Shown here: piece by piece, positions 10,160-20,900 of the stretch
Layout: every line of letters begins with the position of its first letter
Numbering within the stretch: the stretch's first letter is position 1
Source: Hygrocybe punicea
Taxonomy: Eukaryota; Basidiomycota; Agaricomycetes; Agaricales; Hygrophoraceae
Assembly: GCA_963556145.1 (NCBI GenBank)
Contig: OY744469.1
Location: 5,738,767 to 5,802,766, forward strand
DNA: 64,000 bases
Direction: 5' to 3'
Made by a program: the position numbers and the translations under genes
Notes under the pieces: model-generated
What the model saw: the letters and a program-made list of their open reading frames with translations, nothing else
What the model was told of the DNA's origin: nothing
Database searches by the model: none

Positions 10160-11566
10160 TGTTATGTGAATGTTTGTTTCACCAAGAATTACCGGAGTTG
10201 ACTTTGTTCAGGTACCTTCTTGTTGTTCGTGGGTTTTTAATATCTAAATAACCTATCAGGAAGGGGTTTGTGGGTATATGTACTATATGAATCAATAGAA
10301 TGTAATAGTGAGGTCTCTTCAATTAAGAATTGAGACTTTGAGTAGGTATGAATAGCAATTGGGTGTGTGATGTACTGAAAACAAGAATATTCACTACTGG
10401 AATATAAAAATATAAACTAATGAATACTGATAACAATATTCACCAGTTGAATATGGATGGTTTTGGCTACAGGGCCTATTCAATCAAGAGTATCTCTGGG
10501 TATTATAATATCTGACTTAAATCCGAAGCTTCAAACGCACATTGGCTACTAGTTCAGGGATATCTTTAATACCTTTTGAATACTCTGTTTTGTTTAGGAT
10601 TGAAACCTTAACCTTAGAAGTGTATCTATTTAGGATGAAACCTTAACCTTAGAAATGTATCTAGCTGACTAATGCTGACTAATGAATTGATTGAACTGAG
10701 TGAACTGGGTGAATTCTCCTTGATGACAAGGGGAACTCAGAGAATGATAGAATAAGAGTGAACTAGACTGGATTGCAAGCACTAGCTACTACAATGAGTA
10801 ACTACTAGTACTAAGAGAATGAGGGATCACACTGTGTGAACCCAACTGAGAGTGACTACTGAGTGGTGAGGGGGGAAATCCTACTGACTACTGGAATTTG
10901 GGGGCCCTATTTATACTGTTGGAGAACAATGGGGGACTGAGAACAATGGGAAAGTGAGAACAATAGGACTGAGTCATGAGAACAATGGATGGCATCAAAG
11001 AGGCTGTGAACAATGGGCTCTATCTCCATTTGGACTGTTTAGAACAATAGACTGCTCAGAACAATAGACCATTGTCTTTATGTAAGCAGAATATCACAAT
11101 CACTCTCTGATGCATCCTATCTTATCATTATCTTATCATCCTCTTGTTCACATCTTATCTAATCATTTCCCATTATCTAGCTGAGCCGCTTTTGATCAAT
11201 ACAAGTAAACAAGATTTGTAATCAATCCATTACTGCTAATATAGGTAACAATGCTAGTTGGGCTTGTCTCCTTGCACACGCAATACAGAGAAATATATAG
11301 TAAATACTAATGAGTGGGGGATGTGCCTCTGTGCACCATACATAAACGGCTAGGTCTGGGCATTACTAGTGAAGCCATAATAAATGATATAAAGGTAAGC
11401 ATATATGCTATTTGTGTCTGTTCACTAGCATGCGTAATGTGGAAAGGCATAGAATGGGTACTAATGAGTGTAGGTGTGCATCCATAGTGTTGCACTTAAA
11501 TATCTAAGTCCGTGGTCCGATGGTAAACCCATGACATTACACCCAAAAACACTTGGGGTCATGACA
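10160..11566 (-). repeat. Gypsy LTR A (3' LTR of the element)
   Basis: 1407 bp, same length as LTR B and differing by a handful of bases (for example CCGAAGC here, CTGAAGC in B and C). A and C end with the same bases (ACTTGGGGTC), whereas B has ACTTGAAGTC. Confidence 0.92.
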
Positions 11567-11652
11567 TCCGCACAACACAATTAAATCAACTGTCCCCAGT
11601 TGAAACCAAAAGAAAACAACTTTTAATCTGAGAAGAAGCTTTTACATTATTA

Positions 11653-12381
11653 CTATTCTTTTAACTTCTTCTTCATCTTTCCAAAGAATTCCTCCCAATC
11701 TTGTACATCAACTCCTTCTGCTTTTAACCGATCCATGTTCTTCTTCGTAGCATTTAGTAGCGCCTTGAGGTGGTACTTAGGGCGAGTGCACTTCTTTTGT
11801 AGCGGCTTAGGAAGTAATGCCGGAATTGCAGGGCGTTCGAAACGATTGCGGCGAGAGGAAGTTGGGTGGTTATGATTTGTGGAAAATGAAGGAGGCGATT
11901 CGAGCCATTCTCTAAACTCCGGGTCTAAGGGTACAGATTGCGAAGGGACGGTGGCGGGTGGCATAGGAAAGTTGGGAAGACTATCCATGAAAAAGTCGAA
12001 ATCGTCTGGCGGCGGACAGTTGACACCTCGTACATTCACAGATTCGAAATCGATGTATTCGTCAGATTCCGAAGGGGGTAGCGGTGGTGTCTGAGCGGGA
12101 CTAGTTGGTTTGGTAAAGAAGTCCATATCGTATTCGGTGGGAGTATCGAATAAGCATGATAAATCGAGACGGCGTAGAGGAATATCCATAGATGGAGAAG
12201 GTGAAGGACTGGAGTATGATGTCATAGTATGATATGGATTACGGTATATGGGCGTCTGGTAGTGCTGAAGCGCTGAGCGGAATAGCGGTGTAGTTGATGT
12301 AACAGGAGACGTTAAGGGAAAATATTTGTGGGGGAACCGGAATGGTGGGTCAAGCAATACTAATGTGGGACGTTGTGTCAC
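11653..12381 (-). CDS. Accessory protein downstream of Gypsy pol, unknown family
   Basis: A 242-residue frame in the sense of gag-pol, between pol and the 3' LTR, where env or other extra genes sit in retroelements. I recognise no known domain, signal peptide or membrane segment. The middle is acidic and Pro-rich with VNVRGVNCPPPDDFDFFMDSL and then EFREWLESPP. The C-terminus is basic (PKYHLKALLNATKKNMDRL, KMKKKLKE). The same motif order (VNICGEEH...DDFDAYMDSL...EYRAWLYSPP, then a Lys/His-rich tail) occurs in the ORF at 45762-46253 in an unrelated-looking LTR element. Conservation of this ORF and its CpG-rich composition, unlike the CpG-poor pol, suggest a real gene. Function unknown. A non-membrane, possibly nucleic-acid-binding factor is one guess. 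Confidence 0.6.
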   Translation of the reverse strand: MTQRPTLVLLDPPFRFPHKYFPLTSPVTSTTPLFRSALQHYQTPIYRNPYHTMTSYSSPSPSPSMDIPLRRLDLSCLFDTPTEYDMDFFTKPTSPAQTPPLPPSESDEYIDFESVNVRGVNCPPPDDFDFFMDSLPNFPMPPATVPSQSVPLDPEFREWLESPPSFSTNHNHPTSSRRNRFERPAIPALLPKPLQKKCTRPKYHLKALLNATKKNMDRLKAEGVDVQDWEEFFGKMKKKLKE

Positions 12382-12399
12382 AATAGGTCCCTGTGGGTC

Positions 12400-13330
12400 C
12401 AGAACTAAACTAGCCCTGGCCTTGCTATATTGGGATGATGTATTTCAAATTCGATTTAAGGTTGTATGATCGATCAAATCGGGATTTTACCATTCCCTCG
12501 GTTCTTCAGGGTCTTGAAGCTGTATCGGGTACAGATCTGCAATAGTACCAATGCTTATTTGGTCTAGACCGTTTACTCAGGTCACATGAGAAAACATGTG
12601 CCGGTCACGTGTTTTCCAGGGTCATAGCTGTACATTTGCACGATCCGTCTTTTCTTTCCTCTAGTCTGCCACTATGGTTCTGTAGTGCTCCACTCCTTTT
12701 TCTTGCTATGCCACTATGCAATAAATCGTAAAAAAAATCTATCCGACGCTATGAATGGTCACTCCATCCTCCCTTCAAGAAAAACTCAAGAAAAACCAAA
12801 CCGCTAAGTAACTTCTTATATTTATATTCAATTTTCACCATTACTGAATAATTGGCATGTAGATAAGACGGTCTAAATCTAGCCGTTCCTTACTACTATC
12901 TGCTGCAATTGTTGGACAACGAATTCGTCTGGAGGATGGACGGGCCGGGGGTGATGTTGAGCATCACTCCGTTTCAACTAGGGGCGAGCGCTATATTTTT
13001 CGGGTGGGACTCAGTTGCTGGACTACTGGGAGTGGAGGGTCACCGGTCGTTCATCCATTTCTTTATCTTTCTATTCATACACCAGTTGTATTTCCTTTTA
13101 TTCTATTTTCTATTTCATTATGTCTTGTCATTTCGTTTCGTTTCGTTTCGTTTCGTTTCGTTTCGTTTCGTTACGTTTCGTTATGTCTTTTATATATATT
13201 ATCATTGTATTCATATAATGGGTCCATCAACTATTAGATGAGAGGGGTTGTATTATCACTTTGTAGCGTTATATATATTTTCTTTGCATGTCTGACTTAA
13301 AAATGACCAGCAAATCATAAAACAAATAAA
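12400..13330. other. Non-coding segment between pol and accessory ORF of the Gypsy element
   Basis: No convincing frame. It contains a TTTCG pentamer microsatellite at 13131-13188 and GTCACATG/CACGTG-like motifs near 12577-12615. It could hold a promoter for the accessory ORF, but that is a guess. Confidence 0.5.
13131..13188. repeat. TTTCG pentamer microsatellite
   Basis: About eleven near-perfect TTTCG units with a TTACG variant near the end. Confidence 0.9.
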
Positions 13331-13508
13331 ATTTATCTAATCAGTTTAGATAGCATAAAAAAAAGGGTGCGTGACGGGAAATCATGTGCATAGGTAAAAA
13401 TAGCGGCCAATAAAAATGCATGGGGCATAGAAAAAGAGGGTGTGCAGCGGGAAATCACATGAGGGATAGGGGTCTTGGATATAACTAAATATTCAGTCAC
13501 CAAAGGTG

Positions 13509-14228
13509 CTAGAATATTGGAATCAATGCAGAAAAAGGAAAATCTTGAATCAATGAGTGTGGGGCTATACAATAGCGGTGAGGAATAATAGTATTGTATC
13601 TCTTCTGGAGTAGATCTGCGGATAGTGGTACTTGTAACTGATGAAGATGATATATAGGATAACCATATTTTGACAACTTTAAACCTGCATCAAAGTCTTC
13701 ATTGCCAAGACCTGAGGGGTCATTGACTTCTCCTGGTACTTTTACTGAACCAACTGTAATGACACCTGTAATGGAACTGATTGGCATTGTTTCATAAAGC
13801 CACATGTGACAGACAGTGGCTGGAACTTGATATTTTCTAAATTCAAAATTCTTTGTGCGTGATGCAATGTGTGCAGCAAATTCTGGCTTGATGGCAAGAA
13901 TAATATCTGTGATGTCTCCTGATCTAAGAGATATTAACTGATTTACTGAGCAATCCTCTACTTCAGCAGCTTCATCTTCCTGGTCTGCTATTTCATAAAG
14001 GATAGGGTCAGTTCGATAAATGTATGGTAAAATCCGAAATGCTGCATAATGCTCAGCATGCACAGCACCATCTAATTCTTTTAAAACATAAGTTCCTCTT
14101 CTTGTTTGTCTGACAACTTCATATGGGCCAAGGTAACGAGGGTCTGTCTTGAATTTTCCTATAGTCATCTCCAAACGACTATTATATACTAGAACTAGTT
14201 CTCCTGGCTGATAATCACGCTTTTGCAA
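13509..14228 (-). CDS. Gypsy pol C-terminus: integrase tail plus ASCH-like domain
   Basis: In frame with the preceding pol ORF and separated from it only by one TGA codon (14229-14231). The first part is the integrase tail typical of Gypsy elements (DYQPGELVLVYNSRLE, FKTDPRYLGPYEVVRQT, GTYVLKELDG). After an acidic linker comes IILAIKPEFAAHIASRTKNFEFRKYQVP...MWLYETMPISSITGVITVGSVKVPG. This has the AIKP-x-FA...K-x-x-EFRK and [TS]-PIS-x-I-x-G layout of the ASCH/PUA-like fold, known as a small RNA- or nucleotide-binding module. It sits where chromoviruses keep a chromodomain, so it may be a targeting or nucleic-acid-reading domain; that role is inferred. No chromodomain is visible. The Leu (TTG) after the stop is unlikely to be a true start. 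Confidence 0.7.
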   Translation of the reverse strand: MQKRDYQPGELVLVYNSRLEMTIGKFKTDPRYLGPYEVVRQTRRGTYVLKELDGAVHAEHYAAFRILPYIYRTDPILYEIADQEDEAAEVEDCSVNQLISLRSGDITDIILAIKPEFAAHIASRTKNFEFRKYQVPATVCHMWLYETMPISSITGVITVGSVKVPGEVNDPSGLGNEDFDAGLKLSKYGYPIYHLHQLQVPLSADLLQKRYNTIIPHRYCIAPHSLIQDFPFSALIPIF

Positions 14229-17200
14229 TCATCTATGAAATCTCTGATCAAATTGCAATTTAGATATGAAGCGAGCCTGTTTAAGCACAGCTGCTGCTTT
14301 ATCAATATCTTCTTGATGTCTTCCAAGCTGACGTATGCGGAGTGCTAACAAATCTGATGTAAAAAGTCCTGAGCAAAAACCTTCAACCATAAATGTGGCT
14401 TCTGTTAGGTCAAAGGGAAGTATAGGATGAGTGCCATGGAGTAGATAATAAGGTGAGTATCCAGTAACACTGCTGACTGTAATTCGGTCTGCAAATGATG
14501 CTAACTCTACGTGCTTGTGCCAATTCTTGATTTTTCCAGTCTTATCTTTTTCACAGGACTTGACTATGGCTTCACGTAGAGTAAAATGTCCTCTTTCTAC
14601 TACACCATTTGCATGCTTATTGTAGGGTGATATGCGAACTTGAGGAATTCCTAGTCTTCTAAGCAGAGACTCAAATGCTCCTTTGACTTCTCCTTCATTA
14701 TCAGTAACTACATGTTCAATGGCACCATAGCGACAATAGATCTGTTCCCAGAAAAATTTTGCTAAGTTGTGTGAATTGTTTGATCTTAGAGCTTTTACTT
14801 CAGTTGCTCCTGATAAATCATCACGTGCTGCTACAATGAAATGGTAGCCTCCTGAAGGTGGCATAAACATTACATCAATGTATACCTTTTGAAAAATTGC
14901 TGTAGGGGTAGAAATTGTAGGGGAAATTTCGATTTTCTTCAAGCTCCTAATTTGACACTGATGACATGATGAAATGTGGTAATGGACATCTGCTCTGAGA
15001 TGAGGCCAAAAAAATCGAAGTTTGACTAAGTCAAACACAGCTTGTTCTCCTTTATGACCTAGGTTTTCATGAGCTTGAGTGAGAATAGCGATTCTTTTCT
15101 TTGCATTCATAATCACTAATGAAGGCATTTTCTGGCCATTTCTTCTAAACAGTTTATCATCTTTTAAATAAAATTGTCCAGTTTTCTTCAGAAATCTTCT
15201 TGTTGCCTGCAAGGTATCTGTTGAAGGCATTTCCAATGTGGATAAAAAATGTTTTACTTGAATGAGTATCTTGTCCTGTTGTAATTTAATTTCATTATTT
15301 GAAGGGAGTGTGGTAGCCTTGTATGGCAATTTGGTAGGGACAGTGAAGCTAAATTTTCTTATTTCATGTGGATCAGGAACATGAACAAGCAAGGCAATAT
15401 CATCTAGCCATGAATCATCATGCTCTTCAATTTCTTCATTATCTGCAAGCTCTCTGCGAGAAAGTGCATCTGGTCCCCTAAACTGGGTTGCAGGTACATG
15501 AATAAGCTTGAAGTCAAATAATAAAATTCCTTGAATCCATCTGTTTATGGCAGCATTGGGCTGTAAATCTGGTTCATTGAGCATGCCTTTTATAAACTTG
15601 GCATCTACCTCTATATGTAGATTCTTTATTCCTATTAAATACAGTCTCCAGTGGCGTAATTCACGGTATAGTCCATATAACTCCAGTTTTGGCTGTGAAT
15701 ATCTGGATTCTCTTTCACTCATTGGTATTGAACCATATCTAGCAGGGCGACGATTTCCATTTTTATCTTCTTGTGATAAAATAAAACCAGCAGCAATATG
15801 GCTACTGTCTACTGATAAATATGTGGGTCTATCTGATATATAATCAATAGAGCGGAGTGCAGGTGCTGAAGAAACCTTTTCTTTCAATGCCTGAAAAGCT
15901 GCTTGTCTTCTTTCATCCCATATAAACTCTGCTCCTCTATGGAATAACTCTGCTAGTGGCTTGGCTAGTGCAGAATAATTTTCTATCCAAATGCGAACTG
16001 TTCCACAGAGACCTAGGAAGCCTCTAACATCCTTGGGTGTCTTGAGTGGGGGCCAGTCCAAAACCTTTTGTACTCTACTATCATCAGGACAGCGTCCTTC
16101 CGGAGTGCATTTCTGTCCTACAATCACAACACTTGAGCGGCAAAGTTGTGTCTTCTTAGCTGATATTGTCATTCCTGCACAAGCAAGGCGATGCATAATG
16201 CGATGTACATCTTGAGCGTGCTCCCAAATAAACCTTCTGATTCCTGGATTTTCTAGCAAAACTTCTGGTCTTCCATCTTGATCAGGATAAATGGATGAAG
16301 GTCCTTTTATAGGTAAATCATCAATGAAGCTATTTGCAGTATGAGGGATTTCATCTTGAAGGATGAAGCACATACAACGTTGGAATTCTGCCGGTGAATT
16401 TGTGAATCCAGTGGGAAGTGATGTGAGACGAAGTAATCCCAGTGGTGTCATGAATGCAGTGAGGTCACGAGATGTAGGATGTACTTTCCTAGCATCAAAT
16501 CCCCATAGTAAATCGAAGACTGTATAGCATTGGCAACCAGCGAAAGGTTCTACAAATTCATCTAGTATTGGAGGAAGGCCTGCATCACGTATTGTAACTG
16601 CATTGAGAGGTTGCAAATCATGGACTATACGAAGTTTTCCATCCTTCTTGCTTACACAAAACCATCTTGACCTATAAGAGGATTGACTTGGTTCATATAC
16701 ACCAGCATCTATTTTTCTCTTCAAAACATCCATGACTTTTTCTCTAAGTCCTGGTGGTATAGGAATATTTCGAAATGCCCAGGGTACATGTGGGACAGTA
16801 GGGATGATGTATGGTGAAAAGTAAGATTCCTTAAGTGTGCCTCTTTCAGTATCTTCAAAGCCAATAGCATCTTGGTTAAGTGACAAGAGGTGAGTAAATA
16901 ATTTTTCTTCTTCTGGCCAAAGAAATCCATCATTGTTTATCTTGAGTATCTTCAGACGTTCAGATGTAAGCTTCTCTGTAGGTATGAAGTCTGGTGGTAT
17001 CATAGGAAGTGGTGGTAATGTGGAAAGAGGGTCATAGGGAAATTTCCTTGTAACACGTGCATCTTCTGGAAAGGTTCCAGGGACAGGATTTATTTTCTTG
17101 TCCACTCTTTTGTAAGCTGTAAGTGTTAATGGATATCCTTGACTATCTGTTTCTTCACAAGGGAATATGAGAATGTCTCCTTCTTCACATATTAAGGTTC

Positions 17201-17957
17201 CTTCTCCTATAATGTAGTAATAGTCTGCTTCTTCTGAGGCACTTTCTTGCTTATTTGGTACTTCATTAAGATTGTAATCTTGATTGTCTTCATCTTCTGG
17301 GTAGACTAAAATAGGCATAGTTGTTTCTTGGCTATCCTTAATAGTCTCATAGTATACACTGAATTGTTCTAGTGGCTTATCTTCATGCTTAGAATTTTGA
17401 GGGTCCTCTTCATACAGTCTGACAGAAGTTATATTTGTCAGTTCAGTTTGTTTGTACACAGGTATACTAGGGCTGGCTAAGGATGTCAAATCCTGAATAG
17501 TCTGTGAAAATATAAACTTGTACACTATCACATCAAGTAATAAAATGTAGTACAGACAGATATAAAGAAGAGAGGTTTGACATAGGGGCAAAAATATTGT
17601 TACAAGAGTAAACAAATCACTAAGTAATTGTGGACTTGCGATATTTGGGAGGATCAAAATATCCTTCCTTAAGCAAATCTGCCACTGCTTCAGGGCGGCG
17701 AAAGCACATATCCAAGACTGCATTGATAGCATCAGAGAGTAACATGCAGCGATTGGAGCGAAAGATGATGGAGGAATTTTTGAGGAAGGTGATTTCTTCT
17801 TCTTCAAGGAGAGGGTTTGACTCTGTGAAGTGAAGGGGCCTAAAATGCTCTGTTGCAGGATCAGGTAGTCCTTCAGAAACTCCTTCTTCCAGAAACCGAA
17901 ATAGTAAACACTTGTGGTTGAAATAATAGCGGATGGGGTCATTTGAAGGCCTTTCAT
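14229..17957 (-). CDS. Ty3/Gypsy pol: reverse transcriptase, RNase H, integrase
   Basis: Encodes the replication enzymes. RT: RSRWFCVSKKDGKLRIVHDLQPLNAVT, FDARKVHPTSRDLTAF, LTSLPTGFTNSPAEFQR and the active-site box FIDDLPIKG near residue 543 (FxDD variant of YxDD). RNase H: YLSVDSSHIAAGFIL and FRGPDALSR. Integrase: zinc-binding AHENLGHKG...CHQCQ, then the catalytic D,D,E in YIDVMFMP, VTDNEGEVKG and ANGVVERGH. The first 110 or so codons (17957-17620) overlap the Gag ORF in another frame and are probably not translated. The next stretch (17620-17500) is hydrophobic, AT-rich and ends in an acceptor-like TTTTCACAG, suggesting an intron or frameshift at the Gag-Pol junction. The frame ends at TGA 14229-14231, but the integrase tail continues in the same frame. 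Confidence 0.88.
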   Translation of the reverse strand: MKGLQMTPSAIISTTSVYYFGFWKKEFLKDYLILQQSILGPFTSQSQTLSLKKKKSPSSKIPPSSFAPIAACYSLMLSMQSWICAFAALKQWQICLRKDILILPNIASPQLLSDLFTLVTIFLPLCQTSLLYICLYYILLLDVIVYKFIFSQTIQDLTSLASPSIPVYKQTELTNITSVRLYEEDPQNSKHEDKPLEQFSVYYETIKDSQETTMPILVYPEDEDNQDYNLNEVPNKQESASEEADYYYIIGEGTLICEEGDILIFPCEETDSQGYPLTLTAYKRVDKKINPVPGTFPEDARVTRKFPYDPLSTLPPLPMIPPDFIPTEKLTSERLKILKINNDGFLWPEEEKLFTHLLSLNQDAIGFEDTERGTLKESYFSPYIIPTVPHVPWAFRNIPIPPGLREKVMDVLKRKIDAGVYEPSQSSYRSRWFCVSKKDGKLRIVHDLQPLNAVTIRDAGLPPILDEFVEPFAGCQCYTVFDLLWGFDARKVHPTSRDLTAFMTPLGLLRLTSLPTGFTNSPAEFQRCMCFILQDEIPHTANSFIDDLPIKGPSSIYPDQDGRPEVLLENPGIRRFIWEHAQDVHRIMHRLACAGMTISAKKTQLCRSSVVIVGQKCTPEGRCPDDSRVQKVLDWPPLKTPKDVRGFLGLCGTVRIWIENYSALAKPLAELFHRGAEFIWDERRQAAFQALKEKVSSAPALRSIDYISDRPTYLSVDSSHIAAGFILSQEDKNGNRRPARYGSIPMSERESRYSQPKLELYGLYRELRHWRLYLIGIKNLHIEVDAKFIKGMLNEPDLQPNAAINRWIQGILLFDFKLIHVPATQFRGPDALSRRELADNEEIEEHDDSWLDDIALLVHVPDPHEIRKFSFTVPTKLPYKATTLPSNNEIKLQQDKILIQVKHFLSTLEMPSTDTLQATRRFLKKTGQFYLKDDKLFRRNGQKMPSLVIMNAKKRIAILTQAHENLGHKGEQAVFDLVKLRFFWPHLRADVHYHISSCHQCQIRSLKKIEISPTISTPTAIFQKVYIDVMFMPPSGGYHFIVAARDDLSGATEVKALRSNNSHNLAKFFWEQIYCRYGAIEHVVTDNEGEVKGAFESLLRRLGIPQVRISPYNKHANGVVERGHFTLREAIVKSCEKDKTGKIKNWHKHVELASFADRITVSSVTGYSPYYLLHGTHPILPFDLTEATFMVEGFCSGLFTSDLLALRIRQLGRHQEDIDKAAAVLKQARFISKLQFDQRFHR

Positions 17958-20900
17958 TGATGAGGGCCCTCCAGTCAGGGGTGGCTAGCTTGAATCCAAT
18001 TCTGCGAATGCCTTCAACCAAGGATCCTCTAATAGCTTTGAGGAAACTGATGTGAACATCAAATGTAGACATGTGGTCTGGCTCAGCTGTTAAGATTCTT
18101 GCAGCAGCTAAGTCCTGATGAGAGGAGCCAGCATTGGAGATGGTGAAGGAATACACTTGAATGGGTGATTGAGGGCGAATAGGAGGTGCTTCCATGCGAA
18201 GCTGAGTGAGTAGATTGGATTCTGGATATAATGGGCCTGATCTGACACTAAATGGGGATCTGGGATCCTTGGAGGGAGGTAAGGGTGAAATGCATTCTCC
18301 TGCATTTAAGGCATTGGCACGATCAAATGGGAGTCTGGCATATTCATCAGAGGGGGTATTGATTTCCTCACCCTCTGGCAAGGACCAAGTATTGTCTGAG
18401 ACAGGTGGCAATTGTAACAAAGGTATATCTTCAAGTGGGGGTGGTGTAGGCGAAAGCGATATCAAGCCTGGAGGGGAATCGAGCGGCTGCTGGGCTTCTT
18501 CAATGGCCTGACTGAGGTCTGAATTAAATTCTGTTATTGCTTCTGAATCTGGGGAATCAGACCTAGTCCAAGCGAACCATTCTAATTCTTCATCTGAGTC
18601 TGTGTCCATGGATTCATCAGAAGATGAATTAATGTCCTCAGAAGAGGACACACTGATAGGTCTAGTCCTAGATCCAGGTTCCTGATAAGGCTGAGGTAGA
18701 GATGAATTTATGGAAGTGGTATGAGGAATAATGATGGTGAGTGGATCTGGTTTGGGGCTTAGGATCTTGACAGCCTTATTTTCAGAGTCACTCCCAGAAT
18801 AAACAGAAGAAGATGATTGAGAATCTACAGACATAGAAGTATCTTTAATATCTATGTATTTATTTGAAGAATATAAATAATCATCACTATTATTATTTAA
18901 ATCTGGCAAAATTTCCTCAAAGATAGGAGACTTAGGAGAATATTCTAAATCACCATATAGATCATCAAAAGACATAGAAGGTGAGCTAGAGACTAAAGGT
19001 ACAAAATTTTCACTACTATTAAAAGGGGTAAAAGGGGGAGTAGGCAAATAAGAAGTAGCAGGGAACCAAATGTTTCCTACATCAGAACCAGGGGTGGCAT
19101 GGTTGGAGACGTCTGATAAGAGGTCCGGATTGCTGGGGGGCCGGGAAATCGGCTCGCGTCCCAATTCGGCATGAGGAGGAGGTGGAAATGCGTAATTTAC
19201 CTCTGCGTGGTTGTAAAGCATGCGGGGCGGTTCGAGCACGACGGGGTTGATATATCTGACCTGGCCGATGGGCCAGTTCCAGTCGTCATCAGCAGGGAAA
19301 ACAAATTCGGGGGTTTTCGCGGAAGTGGGGTAGTGATTGATGAGACCGGGCGAAGTGTCGCGTAAATGGGCATCAAGCGGCATATTGAGACCAGGTGGGA
19401 GTCCGTGGTCATAAACGAGCGCTGCCGGGGCGCTATGTTCATGATTTGCCGGTATATAGTTAGTGGATTCGAGGAGGGGTGCAACTAACGGCGCGCGCGG
19501 AGAAGTGGGGATAATAACGTCGAGGAGGTCACTATCAGGGATGGCATTGTGGCCGTTCATGGGTTCCGTGCGTATTGCGAGCTGAACGGTGGCCGCCGGG
19601 GCCGTATAATCGTCAAAAGAAGGCTTTTTCGTGAGTGAGGTAAAATCCGGGCATTTTTCGTGAGCGGGGTGCCTAGTACACACCGTGCAACCTGGCCATT
19701 CTACTTCCCCTTCATCACCTGCCTCGTATCCGTCATGATCTGTATGTTCGAACGGGTCACGGCTGATGTTGAGGGCGGAATGGTGAATGTCATTGGTGGG
19801 GGCCGTTGAGTGGACTTCGGATCCCCGGAAATGAAAGAAATTGTTGTCCGTGGTCGCGGAAAGGTCCGTGGTACCATCTGCGAGGGTCGAGGTATTTTCC
19901 GGAGGCGTGGTAGTAGTCAGGGAGGGGCATCTACGGCCACGCTCCGTGTACTGTAGTAGAAGTCGTTTGTCAGTGAACAGATGAAGCGGGATCTTTCCCA
20001 CCTCGTAGTCCCATTCCCAGCCTTCGATTGGGCTCCAACCGCGCGCCTCGTCGTCGGTCAACGATGATTCGTGGTCGTCCTCGCCAGTGAGCGTGATAGC
20101 GGGGACAGAAGAGCCAACCGTGGGAATCCGCGTGACCGGTAAGTTAACGGGGTTACGTTCTAAGGGCGGAATAATGTCGCCGGGGCGCGTGCGAGGGTCA
20201 CGAGTGGTCACTGGGAAAGAATAAAAGTCCTCTATGTAAGGAGGAGGGACAGGGGGAGGAGAAAAGTTCTCCTCAGTAGAAGAGTTAGCAAATGGGTAAA
20301 ATTGAAAAACTAAATGTCCCATCCTTAAAGAGGGGGGGACACTTGGAGAATTTATTGTAGCTAGAGAAGCATTTAATAAAATTCCGTGCTCAAAAGGAAC
20401 ACCAAGGGAATCAATCCCCAGAGAAAGCCTATATCCTACAGTGGCAGCAATCAAAAATTTACTTAAATGGGGAGATGGGTAATCAAGGGAATTTCCCAAA
20501 AAGGAAGTGATAAGTCGGCCAGCATCTGGATGACCATTGGAGTGGATCCCTTCTACAGGGAGAGGAAGAGGGTGGTTATTGATCATAAAAGGTGGGATCT
20601 GGGGGGTTTGTGCAGCAGACATGGCTACTGTCTCTCCCATTTCTTCAGAGTTTTTATAGCAATTCCTATCTAAATTTCCCTGGTGTGAAAATCCATTTCT
20701 TATCTTTCTCCTTTTAGAAAATTTGGATTCTTCATTGTTCATGTCATCACAATGAGCTATGGACAATGCAAAAAGTTTCGAGCCATCATATGCATTTTTG
20801 GGGATATTGAAGCATGAGATACTTTTATCTCCTTTTACTTCAGACTTATCCTTATCCAAATAAGGCTTATCCTGTAAGCATGTAATCATTTCGGTAAAAT

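Noticed and set aside
13015..13241. Plus-strand hydrophobic frames around the TTTCG repeat as a membrane protein
   Set aside because: Created by the pentamer repeat and antisense to the retroelement.
16721..16933. Minus-strand frame in another register within pol
   Set aside because: Shadow of the reverse transcriptase gene.
17620..17957. First 110 residues of the pol frame as a genuine N-terminal domain
   Set aside because: Overlaps the Gag C-terminus out of frame, low-complexity composition, and no conserved motif before the segment at about 17500.
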